Of a stretch of DNA of 64,000 nucleotides, positions 45,085-53,640 are shown one piece after another (the first letter of the stretch is position 1; each line of letters begins with the position of its first letter). Source of the stretch: Paenibacillus sp. V4I3 (lineage in GTDB: Bacteria; Bacillota; Bacilli; Paenibacillales; NBRC-103111); NCBI RefSeq assembly GCF_030817215.1, contig NZ_JAUSZA010000001.1, positions 2,826,501 to 2,890,500 on the forward strand, read 5' to 3'. The position numbers and the translations under genes were made by a program. The notes beneath the pieces were generated by a model. That model had not been told where the DNA came from. It was given only the letters and a program-made list of their open reading frames with translations, and ran no database searches.

Positions 45085-46284
45085 ATGCGAAGATATGGAA
45101 TGCTGCTCGTCGCCTTGTTCATCATAATTGGATTACTCACGGGATGCTGGAGTCGACGCGAGCTTAATGATCTCGCCATATCGATTGGTATGGGTTTTGA
45201 TAAAAAAGATGATCAAGTGCAGGTGACGATTCAAATTGTTAACCCCGGTGAAGTGGCTTCAAAAAGAGGAGGGACTGGAATGACTACACCTGTAAGCACA
45301 TTTCAAGCAACATCCCAAACTATTTTTGAAGCTTTAAGAAAAATTTCCAAACAAAGTCCAAGAAGAGTGTACTCTTCCCATCTTCGGATTCTTGTGATCA
45401 GTGAAGAATTGGCCAGAGAAGGGATTACGCCGATTTTGGATGGGATTTCAAGAAATCATGAGATGCGAACTGATTTCTATATCGTTGTTGCCAAAGGAAC
45501 AACGGCTGAGAATGTATTGAAAATTCTTACGCCTATCGAGAAAATTCCCTCAAATAAATTGTATACCACTTTAGAGTTATCTGAAAAGGTTTGGGCACCT
45601 ACGGTAAAAGTAAAATTAGATACTTTAGTTTCTGATCTGCAAACAGAGGGAAAAGATCCCGTATTAACAGGCATACAAATTAAAGGTGATCCAAGAAAAG
45701 GTAGTGATATGAGTAATTTGGATCGAATAGCCCCTTCTTCCTATTTACAATATTCGGGTGTAGCGATTTTTAAAAAAGACAAACTTATCGGTTGGCTAAA
45801 TGAAAAGGAAAGTAAAGGCTACAATTATATTATAGATAACGTTAAAAGCACGATCGGACATATACCTTGCCCCACAGGCGGCATTTTAGCAGTAGAAGTG
45901 GTGCGAACTAAAACGAGAATGAGAGGAAAAGTGGAGAACGGCAAACCGCAAATCTTTGCTGATGTTTATCTTGAGGAGGATGTGGGTGAAGTGCAATGTA
46001 AGATCGATCTCATCGATCCTCAAAGCATAGAGGAACTGGAGAAAGCAGCGGAAAAAGAGGTGCAAAGCATTATGGAAGCCGCTATTCAAAAAGCAAAAAA
46101 ATACGATGTAGATATTTTCGGCTTTGGTGAAGCGATTTATCGTGCCGACCCCAAGTATTGGAATAAAAACAAAAGTAACTGGAAGGAGCAATTTGTTGAT
46201 TTACCCGTACATGTGAAAGCAGAAGTCAAGATTCGTCGTTTGGGCACTGTAAGTGATTCTCTGTTACAAAAAACAAAGGAATGA
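45085..46284 (+). CDS. Spore germinant receptor C subunit lipoprotein (GerC family)
   Basis: This 399-residue Ger(x)C lipoprotein has lipobox Cys23 in IIGLLTGCWSRRELNDLAIS, the family's signature start. Three alpha/beta domains follow (VQVTIQIVNPGEVA, HLRILVISEELAREGITPILDGISRNHEMR, AEVKIRRLGTVSDS). It is outer-leaflet anchored and assembles with A and B subunits. ATG 45085 follows AAAGGAGTC, 18 bp after the A gene. Confidence 0.94.
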   Translation: MRRYGMLLVALFIIIGLLTGCWSRRELNDLAISIGMGFDKKDDQVQVTIQIVNPGEVASKRGGTGMTTPVSTFQATSQTIFEALRKISKQSPRRVYSSHLRILVISEELAREGITPILDGISRNHEMRTDFYIVVAKGTTAENVLKILTPIEKIPSNKLYTTLELSEKVWAPTVKVKLDTLVSDLQTEGKDPVLTGIQIKGDPRKGSDMSNLDRIAPSSYLQYSGVAIFKKDKLIGWLNEKESKGYNYIIDNVKSTIGHIPCPTGGILAVEVVRTKTRMRGKVENGKPQIFADVYLEEDVGEVQCKIDLIDPQSIEELEKAAEKEVQSIMEAAIQKAKKYDVDIFGFGEAIYRADPKYWNKNKSNWKEQFVDLPVHVKAEVKIRRLGTVSDSLLQKTKE

Positions 46285-46290
46285 TAAAAA

Positions 46291-46524
46291 ATGTGGACAA
46301 TTGCTGCGATACTTTTGGCCTCTACAGCTATCGCGATACTAGAGATTCCAGCGCTTATAAAGAAAAGGCTGCATAAAGAATTTGTTATTTTCTGCTGTTT
46401 ATTGTTGCTGGGTACAATACTGAGCATTGCCCAAAGTTTGCAAATGAAACTGCCCAACCCGTTAGATTTCATCACCTTTGTTTTTCAACCTTTCAGCAAG
46501 TTCTTACTTGGGCTTTTGAAATAA
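46291..46524 (+). CDS. Small two-helix membrane protein of germination operon (D subunit)
   Basis: This 77-residue protein has two hydrophobic helices (TIAAILLASTAIAILEIPAL and EFVIFCCLLLLGTILSIAQSL) and a short amphipathic tail. Tiny two-helix D subunits accompany many GerA-type operons in Bacillales and modulate germination. Size, position and topology fit. It starts six bases after the C gene, with AAAGGA inside that gene's end. Confidence 0.82.
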   Translation: MWTIAAILLASTAIAILEIPALIKKRLHKEFVIFCCLLLLGTILSIAQSLQMKLPNPLDFITFVFQPFSKFLLGLLK

Positions 46525-46559
46525 AATGAGATAGAACGAGAGGAGGGCGTAGCAAGGAG

Positions 46560-47645
46560 ATGGAAAATGGTATTATTGGTATCCGACAATTCACCATTCT
46601 CGTTACGCTATTTACGGTAGGAAGCTCGATATTAATAACCCCCGCCGGCCTCGCCGCGGAAGCAAAGCAAGATGCATGGATATCCGCCATTCTGGCAGTA
46701 TGTCTTGGTTTGCTAACGGTCTATTTATATCATGCATTGGTAAGGCAATTTCCTAACCAAACTTTAGTGGAGATGTGCGAGGGAATATTCGGCATTTGGA
46801 TAGGTAAAATAGTTTCTTTACTTTATTTCAGCTTCTTCCTCCTCCTCGCTGCGCTTGTATTGCGGAACATCGGTGACTTTATGACAACCCAGGTTCTCCC
46901 AGATACGCCGCTTCAGTTTATTATCATAATCTTTCTCGCTGCTGTTATTATGGCAAACTGGCTCGGTCTTGAAACCATTGCACGTGCCGGGGAGATTTTT
47001 TTCCCTTGGGTTATGCTATTCTTTTTTGCTATGGTCATTTTCCTGCTGCCGCAAATCCGGCTCATTCAGCTTAAACCTTATCTTGGCGAAGGCATCATGC
47101 CTGTTATCAGAGCGAGCTTAACTTTAATCGGAACGCCCTTTATGGAACTTATCGTATTATTGATGGTTATTCCTTTTGTAAATTGCGATAAAAAAGCTAT
47201 TAAAGCTTTTCTTGTGGGAACGGCGATCGCTGGATTCATATTGATAATCATAACCCTGATATCGATTCTGGTTCTTGGTGCAGCTATGACCGCAAGGCAA
47301 ATGTATCCAAGCTATAACTTAGCGAAAAAGATCAGCATCGGAGGATTTCTGGAAAGATTGGAAGTCATTATGGCGGGGATCTGGTTTATCACGATCTTCT
47401 TTAAGCTTACGATTTGTTTTTATGCTTCAGCCCTTAGTTTCGCTCAAATCATGAAAATGAAAGTAATTCGTCCCCTGCTTCTCCCTTTAGGGATGATTCT
47501 GATTGTTTTATCCATTGTTTCATACCCAAATACAAGTTATTTCCTAAATTTCGTTTCCAAAATATGGTTCACCTACGCATTCACATTTGGATTTCTGCTG
47601 CCTGTATGCATGATTGGTGTAGCTCTCTTTCGAAAGAGAGTATAA
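46560..47645 (+). CDS. Second germinant receptor permease subunit (GerAB/GerKB family)
   Basis: This 361-residue paralogue of the first operon gene shares IRQFTILVTLFTVGSSILITPAGLAAEAKQDAW, LGLETIARAGEIFFPWVMLFF and MTARQMYPSYNLAKKISIGGFLERLE. GAGGAGGG lies 12-13 bases upstream and AAGGAG abuts ATG 46560, so the exact start is slightly uncertain. Two B subunits sharing one A/C pair would allow alternative receptors with different germinants (inference). Confidence 0.92.
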   Translation: MENGIIGIRQFTILVTLFTVGSSILITPAGLAAEAKQDAWISAILAVCLGLLTVYLYHALVRQFPNQTLVEMCEGIFGIWIGKIVSLLYFSFFLLLAALVLRNIGDFMTTQVLPDTPLQFIIIIFLAAVIMANWLGLETIARAGEIFFPWVMLFFFAMVIFLLPQIRLIQLKPYLGEGIMPVIRASLTLIGTPFMELIVLLMVIPFVNCDKKAIKAFLVGTAIAGFILIIITLISILVLGAAMTARQMYPSYNLAKKISIGGFLERLEVIMAGIWFITIFFKLTICFYASALSFAQIMKMKVIRPLLLPLGMILIVLSIVSYPNTSYFLNFVSKIWFTYAFTFGFLLPVCMIGVALFRKRV

Positions 47646-47706
47646 TTTAATCACGGACAACACTATGCTACAATAGTCTTAAACAACCATTAGGAGATGA
47701 CATCAC

Positions 47707-47985
47707 ATGACGGAGCAATTAAACGAACAAGAGCTAATACAATTCATAGTAGACAAATCGAAGGCCGATCCTGAGCAAATTCAGCTGGTATTGAAGTATG
47801 AGAAGGATTATATTGTCAAAGCGGAAGAAAATGCCAAAGGGGAAGTTGATATTGACAGCGATGAACTGATCGATCATATTCTGGGCAGACCCGATGTGAA
47901 ATTGACAGAACTGGCGGTAGATACCATTTTGGAAGCTGAGATGGACTATTTAATGAAAAAGGGATTTGCCGGATACATCGATTAA
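47707..47985 (+). CDS. Small acidic protein of unknown function
   Basis: This 92-residue protein is predicted largely helical and very acidic (EENAKGEVDIDSDELIDHILGRPDVKLTELAVDTILEAEMDYL). It has no signal peptide, helix-turn-helix or cysteine motif. AGGAGATGA lies eight bases before ATG and a clear terminator follows, so it is a real gene of its own transcription unit or the end of the germination operon. Not recognised. Confidence 0.8.
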   Translation: MTEQLNEQELIQFIVDKSKADPEQIQLVLKYEKDYIVKAEENAKGEVDIDSDELIDHILGRPDVKLTELAVDTILEAEMDYLMKKGFAGYID

Positions 47986-48007
47986 ATATGTGGTAAAAAG
48001 GAAATGG

Positions 48008-48031
48008 ACACCTCTGAGAAGAGGTGTTTTT
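48008..48031 (+). terminator. Rho-independent terminator
   Basis: ACACCTC (48008-48014) and GAGGTGT (48021-48027) form a stem followed by TTTT. Confidence 0.88.
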
Positions 48032-48042
48032 GCGTTACTTTT

Positions 48043-48125
48043 AAGTTAATTAAATAACGCATATTGACATTATGGGAGCTTGATATGATAATAATTAAGA
48101 GTTATTTATGTTATTTAGTTAACTT
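48043..48125 (+). promoter_or_regulatory. Sigma-A promoter framed by 16-bp inverted repeat, GH2 gene
   Basis: The -35 TTGACA (48064-48069) and -10 GATAAT (48087-48092) have an ideal 17-bp spacer. An inverted repeat with one mismatch brackets them: AAGTTAATTAAATAAC (48043-48058) and GTTATTTAGTTAACTT (48110-48125). A half copy GTTATTTA lies at 48101-48108. The layout suggests a repressor binding both sides of the promoter with looping. Confidence 0.75.
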
Positions 48126-48157
48126 TTAAATTAATTATATGGAGGCAACGATTACTG

Positions 48158-49915
48158 ATGACCAACCAACCACGAGCTGAGTACCCTAGACCTCAATTTG
48201 TAAGAGATAGCTGGATCACCCTGAATGGCGAATGGGAATTTGAATTTGATGATGATCGTGTGGGAAGTAAAGAGAAGTGGCATTTGGGGGATAGAAAGTT
48301 ATCCAAAACCATTCAAGTGCCATTCGCTTTTCAAAGTAAATTGAGCGGCATTGGGAGCAATGAGTTTCACGATGTTGTATGGTACCGCCGAGATCTAACT
48401 TTACCCGAAGCTTTTCAGAATAAGCGGATTCTGCTTCATTTTGGAGCGGTGGATTACGAAGCTTCGGTTTGGGTGAATGGGGTGCTAGTTGCTAAGCACG
48501 AAGGTGGACATACCCCTTTCCATGCAGATATCACGGATGCGCTTCGGGTTGGGACGAATAAACTGGTTGTCAAAGCGGTCGATTACAGCAAAGATGTTAC
48601 GCTGCCGAGAGGTAAGCAATATTGGCATACGGATTCCGCAAGTATTTTCTATACGAGAACGACAGGCATTTGGCAAACCGTATGGATGGAAGCGGTATCT
48701 GCCGACGGCTACTTGGACAAAGTAAAAATTACCCCGGATATCGATGAGAAACAAGTGGAATTCCAATTCTTTCTCCAGGGTTTTGACTCAAACGCCAAGC
48801 AGCAGCTGAAAGTAGAGATTTCATTTAATGGAGAACTCGTTTCGGAAGATACGTATGGGATGCGCAGCAGCTCCGGGGCGAGAAAAATTCGTCTGAATGA
48901 TTTCAACGATCATGGACTCGGTGCATGGTGGACACCGGAGCATCCGAATTTATATGATGTCACGTTCACGCTGCTGGTTGATAATAAAGCTGTAGATGTG
49001 GTAACTAGTTATTTCGGGATGCGTAAGGTATCCATCGAGGACGGTAAATTATGCTTGAACAACCGCCCTTATTTTTTGAAAATGGTTCTGGATCAGGGAT
49101 ATTTCCCAGATGGCAATTTGACGCCGCCAAGTGACGAAGCGATCAAGCAAGATGTCGAGTTAACGAAGGCAATGGGATTTAACGGCGCGCGCAAACATCA
49201 AAAGCTGGAGGATCCAAGATTTCTTTACTGGTGCGATAAGCTCGGATTAGTCGTTTGGAGTGAGGCGGCTAACGCTTATGAATATACGGAGAAGTATGTT
49301 AGTCGTTTTACGAATGAGTGGATTGCTTCTATTGATCGCGATTACAATCATCCTTCCATTATTGCTTGGGTTCCCTTGAATGAGAGCTGGGGAGTGCCTA
49401 ATATTCAAATCGATAAATTGCAGCAGCAGCATGCTCTGACCATGTATCATTTGACTAAATCGCTTGATCCGATGCGTCCTGTTGTGTCTAACGATGGTTG
49501 GGAGCTTGTGAAAACGGATCTGTTCACCATTCATGACTATGAATGGCGTGAAGATGTGCTGGAAGAGCGCTACAGTTCTAGCGATAAAGCTGTTCATGCG
49601 ATGCCAGCGAATCGCCGCTTATTTGTTGAAGGCTTCCCTTATGAAGATCAGCCGATTCTAGTTACCGAATTTGGCGGTATTGCTTACAAGAAAAGCGAAT
49701 GGGAAGGTTGGGGATATTCCGGGGCGGATAATGACGAGGATTATGAGAAAAAGCTGCGCGCCGTCATACGTCCTCTGCTAAACTCCGGCGTTGTACAGGG
49801 TTACTGTTACACGCAGTTAACCGACGTCGAGCAGGAAATTAACGGCCTTCTAACATATGACAGAAAGCCGAAAATTCCAGTAGAAATCATTAAAGCTATT
49901 AATGATCGTAAGTAA
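48158..49915 (+). CDS. GH2 family glycoside hydrolase (beta-galactosidase/glucuronidase-like)
   Basis: This 585-residue cytoplasmic enzyme has no signal peptide. The N-terminal sugar-binding domain (WITLNGEWEFEF, VDYEASVWVNGVLVAKHEGGHTPFHADIT) and Ig-like domain are followed by a TIM barrel, with acid/base E409 in VPLNESWG and nucleophile E504 in LVTEFGGIAY. At this length it lacks the extra C-terminal domains of LacZ, like the compact GH2 enzymes common in Paenibacillus. ATG 48158 follows ATGGAGGCAACG. Substrate specificity cannot be read from the sequence. The promoter has an operator-like inverted repeat. Confidence 0.93.
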   Translation: MTNQPRAEYPRPQFVRDSWITLNGEWEFEFDDDRVGSKEKWHLGDRKLSKTIQVPFAFQSKLSGIGSNEFHDVVWYRRDLTLPEAFQNKRILLHFGAVDYEASVWVNGVLVAKHEGGHTPFHADITDALRVGTNKLVVKAVDYSKDVTLPRGKQYWHTDSASIFYTRTTGIWQTVWMEAVSADGYLDKVKITPDIDEKQVEFQFFLQGFDSNAKQQLKVEISFNGELVSEDTYGMRSSSGARKIRLNDFNDHGLGAWWTPEHPNLYDVTFTLLVDNKAVDVVTSYFGMRKVSIEDGKLCLNNRPYFLKMVLDQGYFPDGNLTPPSDEAIKQDVELTKAMGFNGARKHQKLEDPRFLYWCDKLGLVVWSEAANAYEYTEKYVSRFTNEWIASIDRDYNHPSIIAWVPLNESWGVPNIQIDKLQQQHALTMYHLTKSLDPMRPVVSNDGWELVKTDLFTIHDYEWREDVLEERYSSSDKAVHAMPANRRLFVEGFPYEDQPILVTEFGGIAYKKSEWEGWGYSGADNDEDYEKKLRAVIRPLLNSGVVQGYCYTQLTDVEQEINGLLTYDRKPKIPVEIIKAINDRK

Positions 49916-49937
49916 TCTGGCTTACACGGATTAAGAT

Positions 49938-49981
49938 GGGGCTGTCCTAAAAGTAGGTAAAATCTACTTGAGGACAGCCCC
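49938..49981 (+). terminator. Long hairpin after GH2 gene, resembling joined IS ends
   Basis: GGGGCTGTCCT (49938-49948) and AGGACAGCCCC (49971-49981) form an 11-bp stem with inner AGTAG/CTACT pairing. No T run follows. GGGGCTGTCC-type termini are familiar from insertion sequences, so this may be a tiny MITE-like remnant that now serves as a 3' stem. Confidence 0.6.
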
Positions 49982-50058
49982 TTGCTTGTGAGATGTTGTA
50001 TGGAGGGAATTTTAATCATGTTGACAGAGGAAAATAAAGGAAATAGAATTTAGTTGTA

Positions 50059-50088
50059 TATGTCTAATGGACATATCTAATAGACATA
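50059..50088 (+). promoter_or_regulatory. PadR-type operator upstream of its regulator gene
   Basis: The palindrome TATGTC-TAATG-GACATA (50059-50075) overlaps a 13-bp tandem direct repeat, TCTAATGGACATA (50063-50075) and TCTAATAGACATA (50076-50088), 12 of 13 identical. ATGT...ACAT symmetry is usual for PadR sites. Position just before the ribosome site suggests autorepression. Confidence 0.65.
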
Positions 50089-50104
50089 AATGGAGGTGTC
50101 CATC

Positions 50105-50659
50105 ATGCAGGACAAAATCATTCTGGGTTTGCTGCTGGACGGGGATAAGTCGTCCTATGATCTTAAGAAAAACATGGAGGCAAGCACCGGATTTTTCTAT
50201 AATTCCAGTCAAGGTAGCATACAGCCAGCCTTAAAGAAACTCGTTCAGAATGGGCATGTTCATTTAACGGAAGTGCGTCAGGGGGGGAGGAACAAGAAGG
50301 TTTACTCGATCACCGAAGATGGAGAAAAGGAATTCTTGAGTTGGGCCAGTGAGCCGATCGCATTAGACAAACCAAGGGATCCGGCACTCGTCAAAATGTT
50401 CTTCTTCAACTACGTCGAAGATCTCAGAAAACTTGAACTCATTGAAACGTACTTGAATGAGATCGAAACGGTCCGGTCCACTTTGAAGATGTTTCAGCAA
50501 ATGAATCGGGAACAGCTCGGGAAAAACCAAGAGCTTCTCAACAACCCGAAGGTGAGAAGCAGGCTGGATACTTTGGAATTCGGAAGTGATTATTATGATT
50601 TCTTGAAAGCGTGGTACGAGAAGTATGTTCAGAAAATAAAAGAGGAGCTGGGAGCTTGA
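50105..50659 (+). CDS. PadR-family transcriptional regulator
   Basis: This 184-residue regulator has an N-terminal winged helix (IILGLLLDGDKSSYDLKKNMEAS, SIQPALKKLVQNGHV, RNKKVYSITEDGEKEFLSWAS) and a C-terminal helical dimer domain of the PadR C-terminal type (LEFGSDYYDFLKAWYEKYVQKIKEE). ATG 50105 follows GGAGGTG (50092-50098). An upstream in-frame ATG at 50090 overlaps that site. It should repress itself and the CPBP-type membrane protein gene 2 bp downstream. Confidence 0.92.
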   Translation: MQDKIILGLLLDGDKSSYDLKKNMEASTGFFYNSSQGSIQPALKKLVQNGHVHLTEVRQGGRNKKVYSITEDGEKEFLSWASEPIALDKPRDPALVKMFFFNYVEDLRKLELIETYLNEIETVRSTLKMFQQMNREQLGKNQELLNNPKVRSRLDTLEFGSDYYDFLKAWYEKYVQKIKEELGA

Positions 50660-50661
50660 AA

Positions 50662-51513
50662 ATGAAGGATAACAAAACGCTACGCAACGTGATTATTTTC
50701 TCGCTTGTTGCGTTAAGCTGCGGCTGGATCGGACGACTGGTTGATTTGCAGGCCGGAACGGATGAGAATGGCAGTCTGGGGCAATTGATTTGGATTGTGT
50801 CTCCCCTCCTGACGATGGTCATTTTGCGCAGTTGGATGGGAGATGGGTGGAAAGATTTCAGCATCAAACCTCGAGTCAAAGGAAACGCATTTCTCTATTT
50901 ATTCAGCCTGTTATTCTTTCCCTTAATGACCATGGTGATTGTCGGAATCAGTTCAAGCTTGGGGTGGACGAATATGTCCCCAATGTCTTCTCACTATTTG
51001 ACGGCAGTCGGTTTAGCTCTTGTGCCAAGCCTCATCAAAAACATATTTGAGGAATTTGCATGGAGAGGCTATTTGGCTCCAAAGCTTTATACGCTTGGTT
51101 ATCATCGTTTTATCGTTCATATTGCCGTGGGGTTAATTTGGGGCGTGTGGCACTTTCCTTATTTATTTCTGTTCGTGGAGACCACGGAAAGCATGATCAC
51201 CTATATCCCTCGCATGATGCTTGGCGTGATCGTCATGGCGGTTCTGTACGGTGAGATTCTGCTGATGACTCGAAGCGTTTGGCCAGCCGTCTTCATGCAC
51301 ATGGCTGGAAATGCCTTCATTGATACATTGATTCTGAAAAAGTTCGTTCTCGTGAAAACGGAATTTAGTTATTTGGCTATGCCCAGTCCGGAAGGAATCA
51401 TCGCCATTGTCTTAACGGCACTTGCCGGTGTATGGATGTATAAAAGAAGAAAAAGAACGACACTCCGGCAAGGACCTCCTGGATTCCCAAAACAGCCGCA
51501 GTTCCCCGTGTAA
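50662..51513 (+). CDS. CPBP-family intramembrane metalloprotease (CAAX-like)
   Basis: This 283-residue membrane protein has about eight helices and the three ABI/CPBP motifs: EExxxR in FEEFAWRGYL, the HFPYLF motif, and HMAGNAF. It is related to type II CAAX prenyl endopeptidases, and bacterial members act in bacteriocin immunity or signal-peptide processing. ATG 50662 has GGGAG seven bases upstream. An in-frame TTG at 50656 is an alternative. It is translationally coupled to the PadR gene, suggesting induction by some membrane-active compound (inference). Confidence 0.9.
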   Translation: MKDNKTLRNVIIFSLVALSCGWIGRLVDLQAGTDENGSLGQLIWIVSPLLTMVILRSWMGDGWKDFSIKPRVKGNAFLYLFSLLFFPLMTMVIVGISSSLGWTNMSPMSSHYLTAVGLALVPSLIKNIFEEFAWRGYLAPKLYTLGYHRFIVHIAVGLIWGVWHFPYLFLFVETTESMITYIPRMMLGVIVMAVLYGEILLMTRSVWPAVFMHMAGNAFIDTLILKKFVLVKTEFSYLAMPSPEGIIAIVLTALAGVWMYKRRKRTTLRQGPPGFPKQPQFPV

Positions 51514-51748
51514 AATTGCGCAGGGTGTGGCTTGTTTTTCCCTGTCTGGAAGGGGCTAGAAGCTCAATCGCATTGGAGGTTTCTCAGATACGACGGCCCC
51601 CAGCAAGCTGAGCGAGCCGAAAGTGACCGCTCAGCTGGAAGAGGCCGCCAGAATGTTCGGAGGCTGTACTGAGAGGTCCTCAAACGACCGCTTAGCGGAA
51701 AAAGACGTATCGTCGTCACCTCGTTGAAGAGGCGAACGGCGATTTGTT
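51514..51748. other. Intergenic gap with two palindromes
   Basis: AGCTGAGCG (51606-51614) pairs with CGCTCAGCT (51628-51636), and CCGCTTAGCGG is a small palindrome near 51688-51698. No gene is apparent. These stems could end either the CPBP transcript or the convergent transporter transcript. Confidence 0.45.
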
Positions 51749-52624
51749 TTACCCTTTGACAGCGCCAATCATGACGCCTTTGACGAAATACTTTTGCACG
51801 AATGGATACAAAATAAGAATAGGCACCGAAGCTACCATGATAGTTGCATATTTGATCGTTTCCCCTATTTGAAATTGCTCGGCCGCATTAGCCCCTGATG
51901 ACATGGAATCGGTATTATTCGCTATTAATATTTCTCGCAAAGTGAGCTGGAGCGGGTAGAGGTCACGATCCTTTAGGAAGATGGACGCATAGAACCAACC
52001 ATTCCATTTCTCAACGGCATAGTACAAGATCATTACGGCAATAACGGGCATGGAAAGCGGGATAATGATACGAAAAAGAATCACAAAATGATTGGCCCCA
52101 TCCATTTTAGCAGATTCCTCCAAGCTTTCTGGGACCGCCATGAAAGCTGTGCGCATGATGATCAGATTAAATGTGTTGATGGCAAAGGGCAAAATGGTCG
52201 CCCATAGGGAGTCGATTAAACCGACGCCTTTTACAACGAGATAAAGCGGTATAAGGCCACCGTGGAAAAACATCGTTAATACGACAACGAAGATGAATAC
52301 GCGGTTCCACATGACATTTTTACGGGAGAGCACATAAGCGCCTAAAGCAGTAACAATAAGGTTCGTAATGACACCGAAAAAGAGGATAAACAACGTATTT
52401 CGGTAGCCTTTTAGAATAGCAGGGTTATTAAAAACACTTTTGTAAGCTTCTAAACTGAAACCCAGAGGCTTAATCAGGAACCCTTTATGCGTGATCAATT
52501 GGCCGGCATCGCTAAACGAGGCAAATGTGACATAGAGAAGTGGATACAGGGTAACGACGACAAGCATGAGTAAAAAGACATGGATTAAAGTGACGAATAC
52601 TCTGTCCGAATAGCTCGTTTTCAT
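51749..52624 (-). CDS. Carbohydrate ABC transporter permease, LplC/YtcP type
   Basis: This 291-residue permease has about six helices, with ESLEESAKMDGANHFVILFRIIIPLSMP forming the EAA loop and the ending FVQKYFVKGVMIGAVKG typical of LplC. The start at 52624 is chosen because GGAGGTGG lies about eight bases upstream. A 12-residue extension from 52660 overlaps the other permease gene and lacks a site. It works with the LplB-type permease and LplA-type binding protein encoded upstream on this strand. The ATPase is not encoded here. Confidence 0.93.
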   Translation of the reverse strand: MKTSYSDRVFVTLIHVFLLMLVVVTLYPLLYVTFASFSDAGQLITHKGFLIKPLGFSLEAYKSVFNNPAILKGYRNTLFILFFGVITNLIVTALGAYVLSRKNVMWNRVFIFVVVLTMFFHGGLIPLYLVVKGVGLIDSLWATILPFAINTFNLIIMRTAFMAVPESLEESAKMDGANHFVILFRIIIPLSMPVIAVMILYYAVEKWNGWFYASIFLKDRDLYPLQLTLREILIANNTDSMSSGANAAEQFQIGETIKYATIMVASVPILILYPFVQKYFVKGVMIGAVKG

Positions 52625-52640
52625 TTCAACACCACCTCCA

Positions 52641-53570
52641 TCACCATAAGCTGTTTTCACTTATCTTTTTACTTATTTTGTTTGCTGCAATGAGTAAGGC
52701 TAGATTAATCACAGAATTGAACAAACCAACCGCAGAGCTGTAGCTCCAACCAAATTCTATGAGCCCTTTGCGATAAACGAAAGAAGAGATGACGTCCGCC
52801 GTATCGTAGGTGCTGGGGTTATAGAGCAAAATAATTTTCTCAAAGCCAACGTTCAATAAATTCCCCATACGTAAAATGAACATGATCGCAATGGTTGGGA
52901 GAATACCAGGTAAGGTAATATGCCAAATTTGCTTGATTCTGTTGGCACCGTCCATTTTCGCCGCTTCGTACTGCTCCTGGTCAATGCCCATGAGTGCGGC
53001 TAGATAAATAATGGATTCCCATCCGATTTTTTGCCATATTTCAGATAAAATATAGATTGTTCGGAATAATTCCGGTTTCTGCAGCATAGCCGTATCATTG
53101 AAGCCAAAATAAGTCAGAAAGTTATTAATTAAACCGCCGTTATTCGTAAAATCTTTGATCATTCCGACAATAACGATGAGCGAAATAAAATACGGCATGT
53201 AGGTGACCGTCTGAACGAAGCGTTGAAACTTTTTATTCGTAAGCTCATTAATAAGAATCGCCAAAATAATCGGAGCTGGGAATTCAAAACATAGCGAGTA
53301 AAGGGAAATAATGACGGTATTCTTGAGAATTCGCCAGAAATAATAACTGCTGAAGAAATCATTAAAGTGTTGGAAGCCAACCCACTCACTGCCCAGAATG
53401 CCTTTATTGGGGGTGTACTCTTTAAACGCAATCAAGGCTCCATACATCGGCGCATAATGGAAGATAAAGTAATAAGCCAGAACGGGAACCATCATCAGGT
53501 ATAAATATTTATTCAGCAGAAAATCGCGCTTGAAGCGTATTTGGAAGGTTGCTTCCCCTGCTTTACGCAT
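52641..53570 (-). CDS. Carbohydrate ABC transporter permease, LplB/YteP type
   Basis: This 309-residue permease has a cytoplasmic basic N-terminus, then MMVPVLAYYFIFHYAPMYGALIAFKEY, the hallmark start of LplB-type subunits. The EAA loop is at about 200-220 (QYEAAKMDGANRIKQIWHITLPG). AAAGGAGAG lies seven bases before ATG 53570. It forms the pore with the LplC-type subunit and is 70 bp downstream of the binding-protein gene. Confidence 0.93.
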   Translation of the reverse strand: MRKAGEATFQIRFKRDFLLNKYLYLMMVPVLAYYFIFHYAPMYGALIAFKEYTPNKGILGSEWVGFQHFNDFFSSYYFWRILKNTVIISLYSLCFEFPAPIILAILINELTNKKFQRFVQTVTYMPYFISLIVIVGMIKDFTNNGGLINNFLTYFGFNDTAMLQKPELFRTIYILSEIWQKIGWESIIYLAALMGIDQEQYEAAKMDGANRIKQIWHITLPGILPTIAIMFILRMGNLLNVGFEKIILLYNPSTYDTADVISSFVYRKGLIEFGWSYSSAVGLFNSVINLALLIAANKISKKISENSLW

Positions 53571-53640
53571 GATATCTCTCCTTTCGCCGCGGGATTCTAG
53601 TAAAGTGGGGAGAGCCGCTGCCCTCCCCCTGGCCTGTCAT

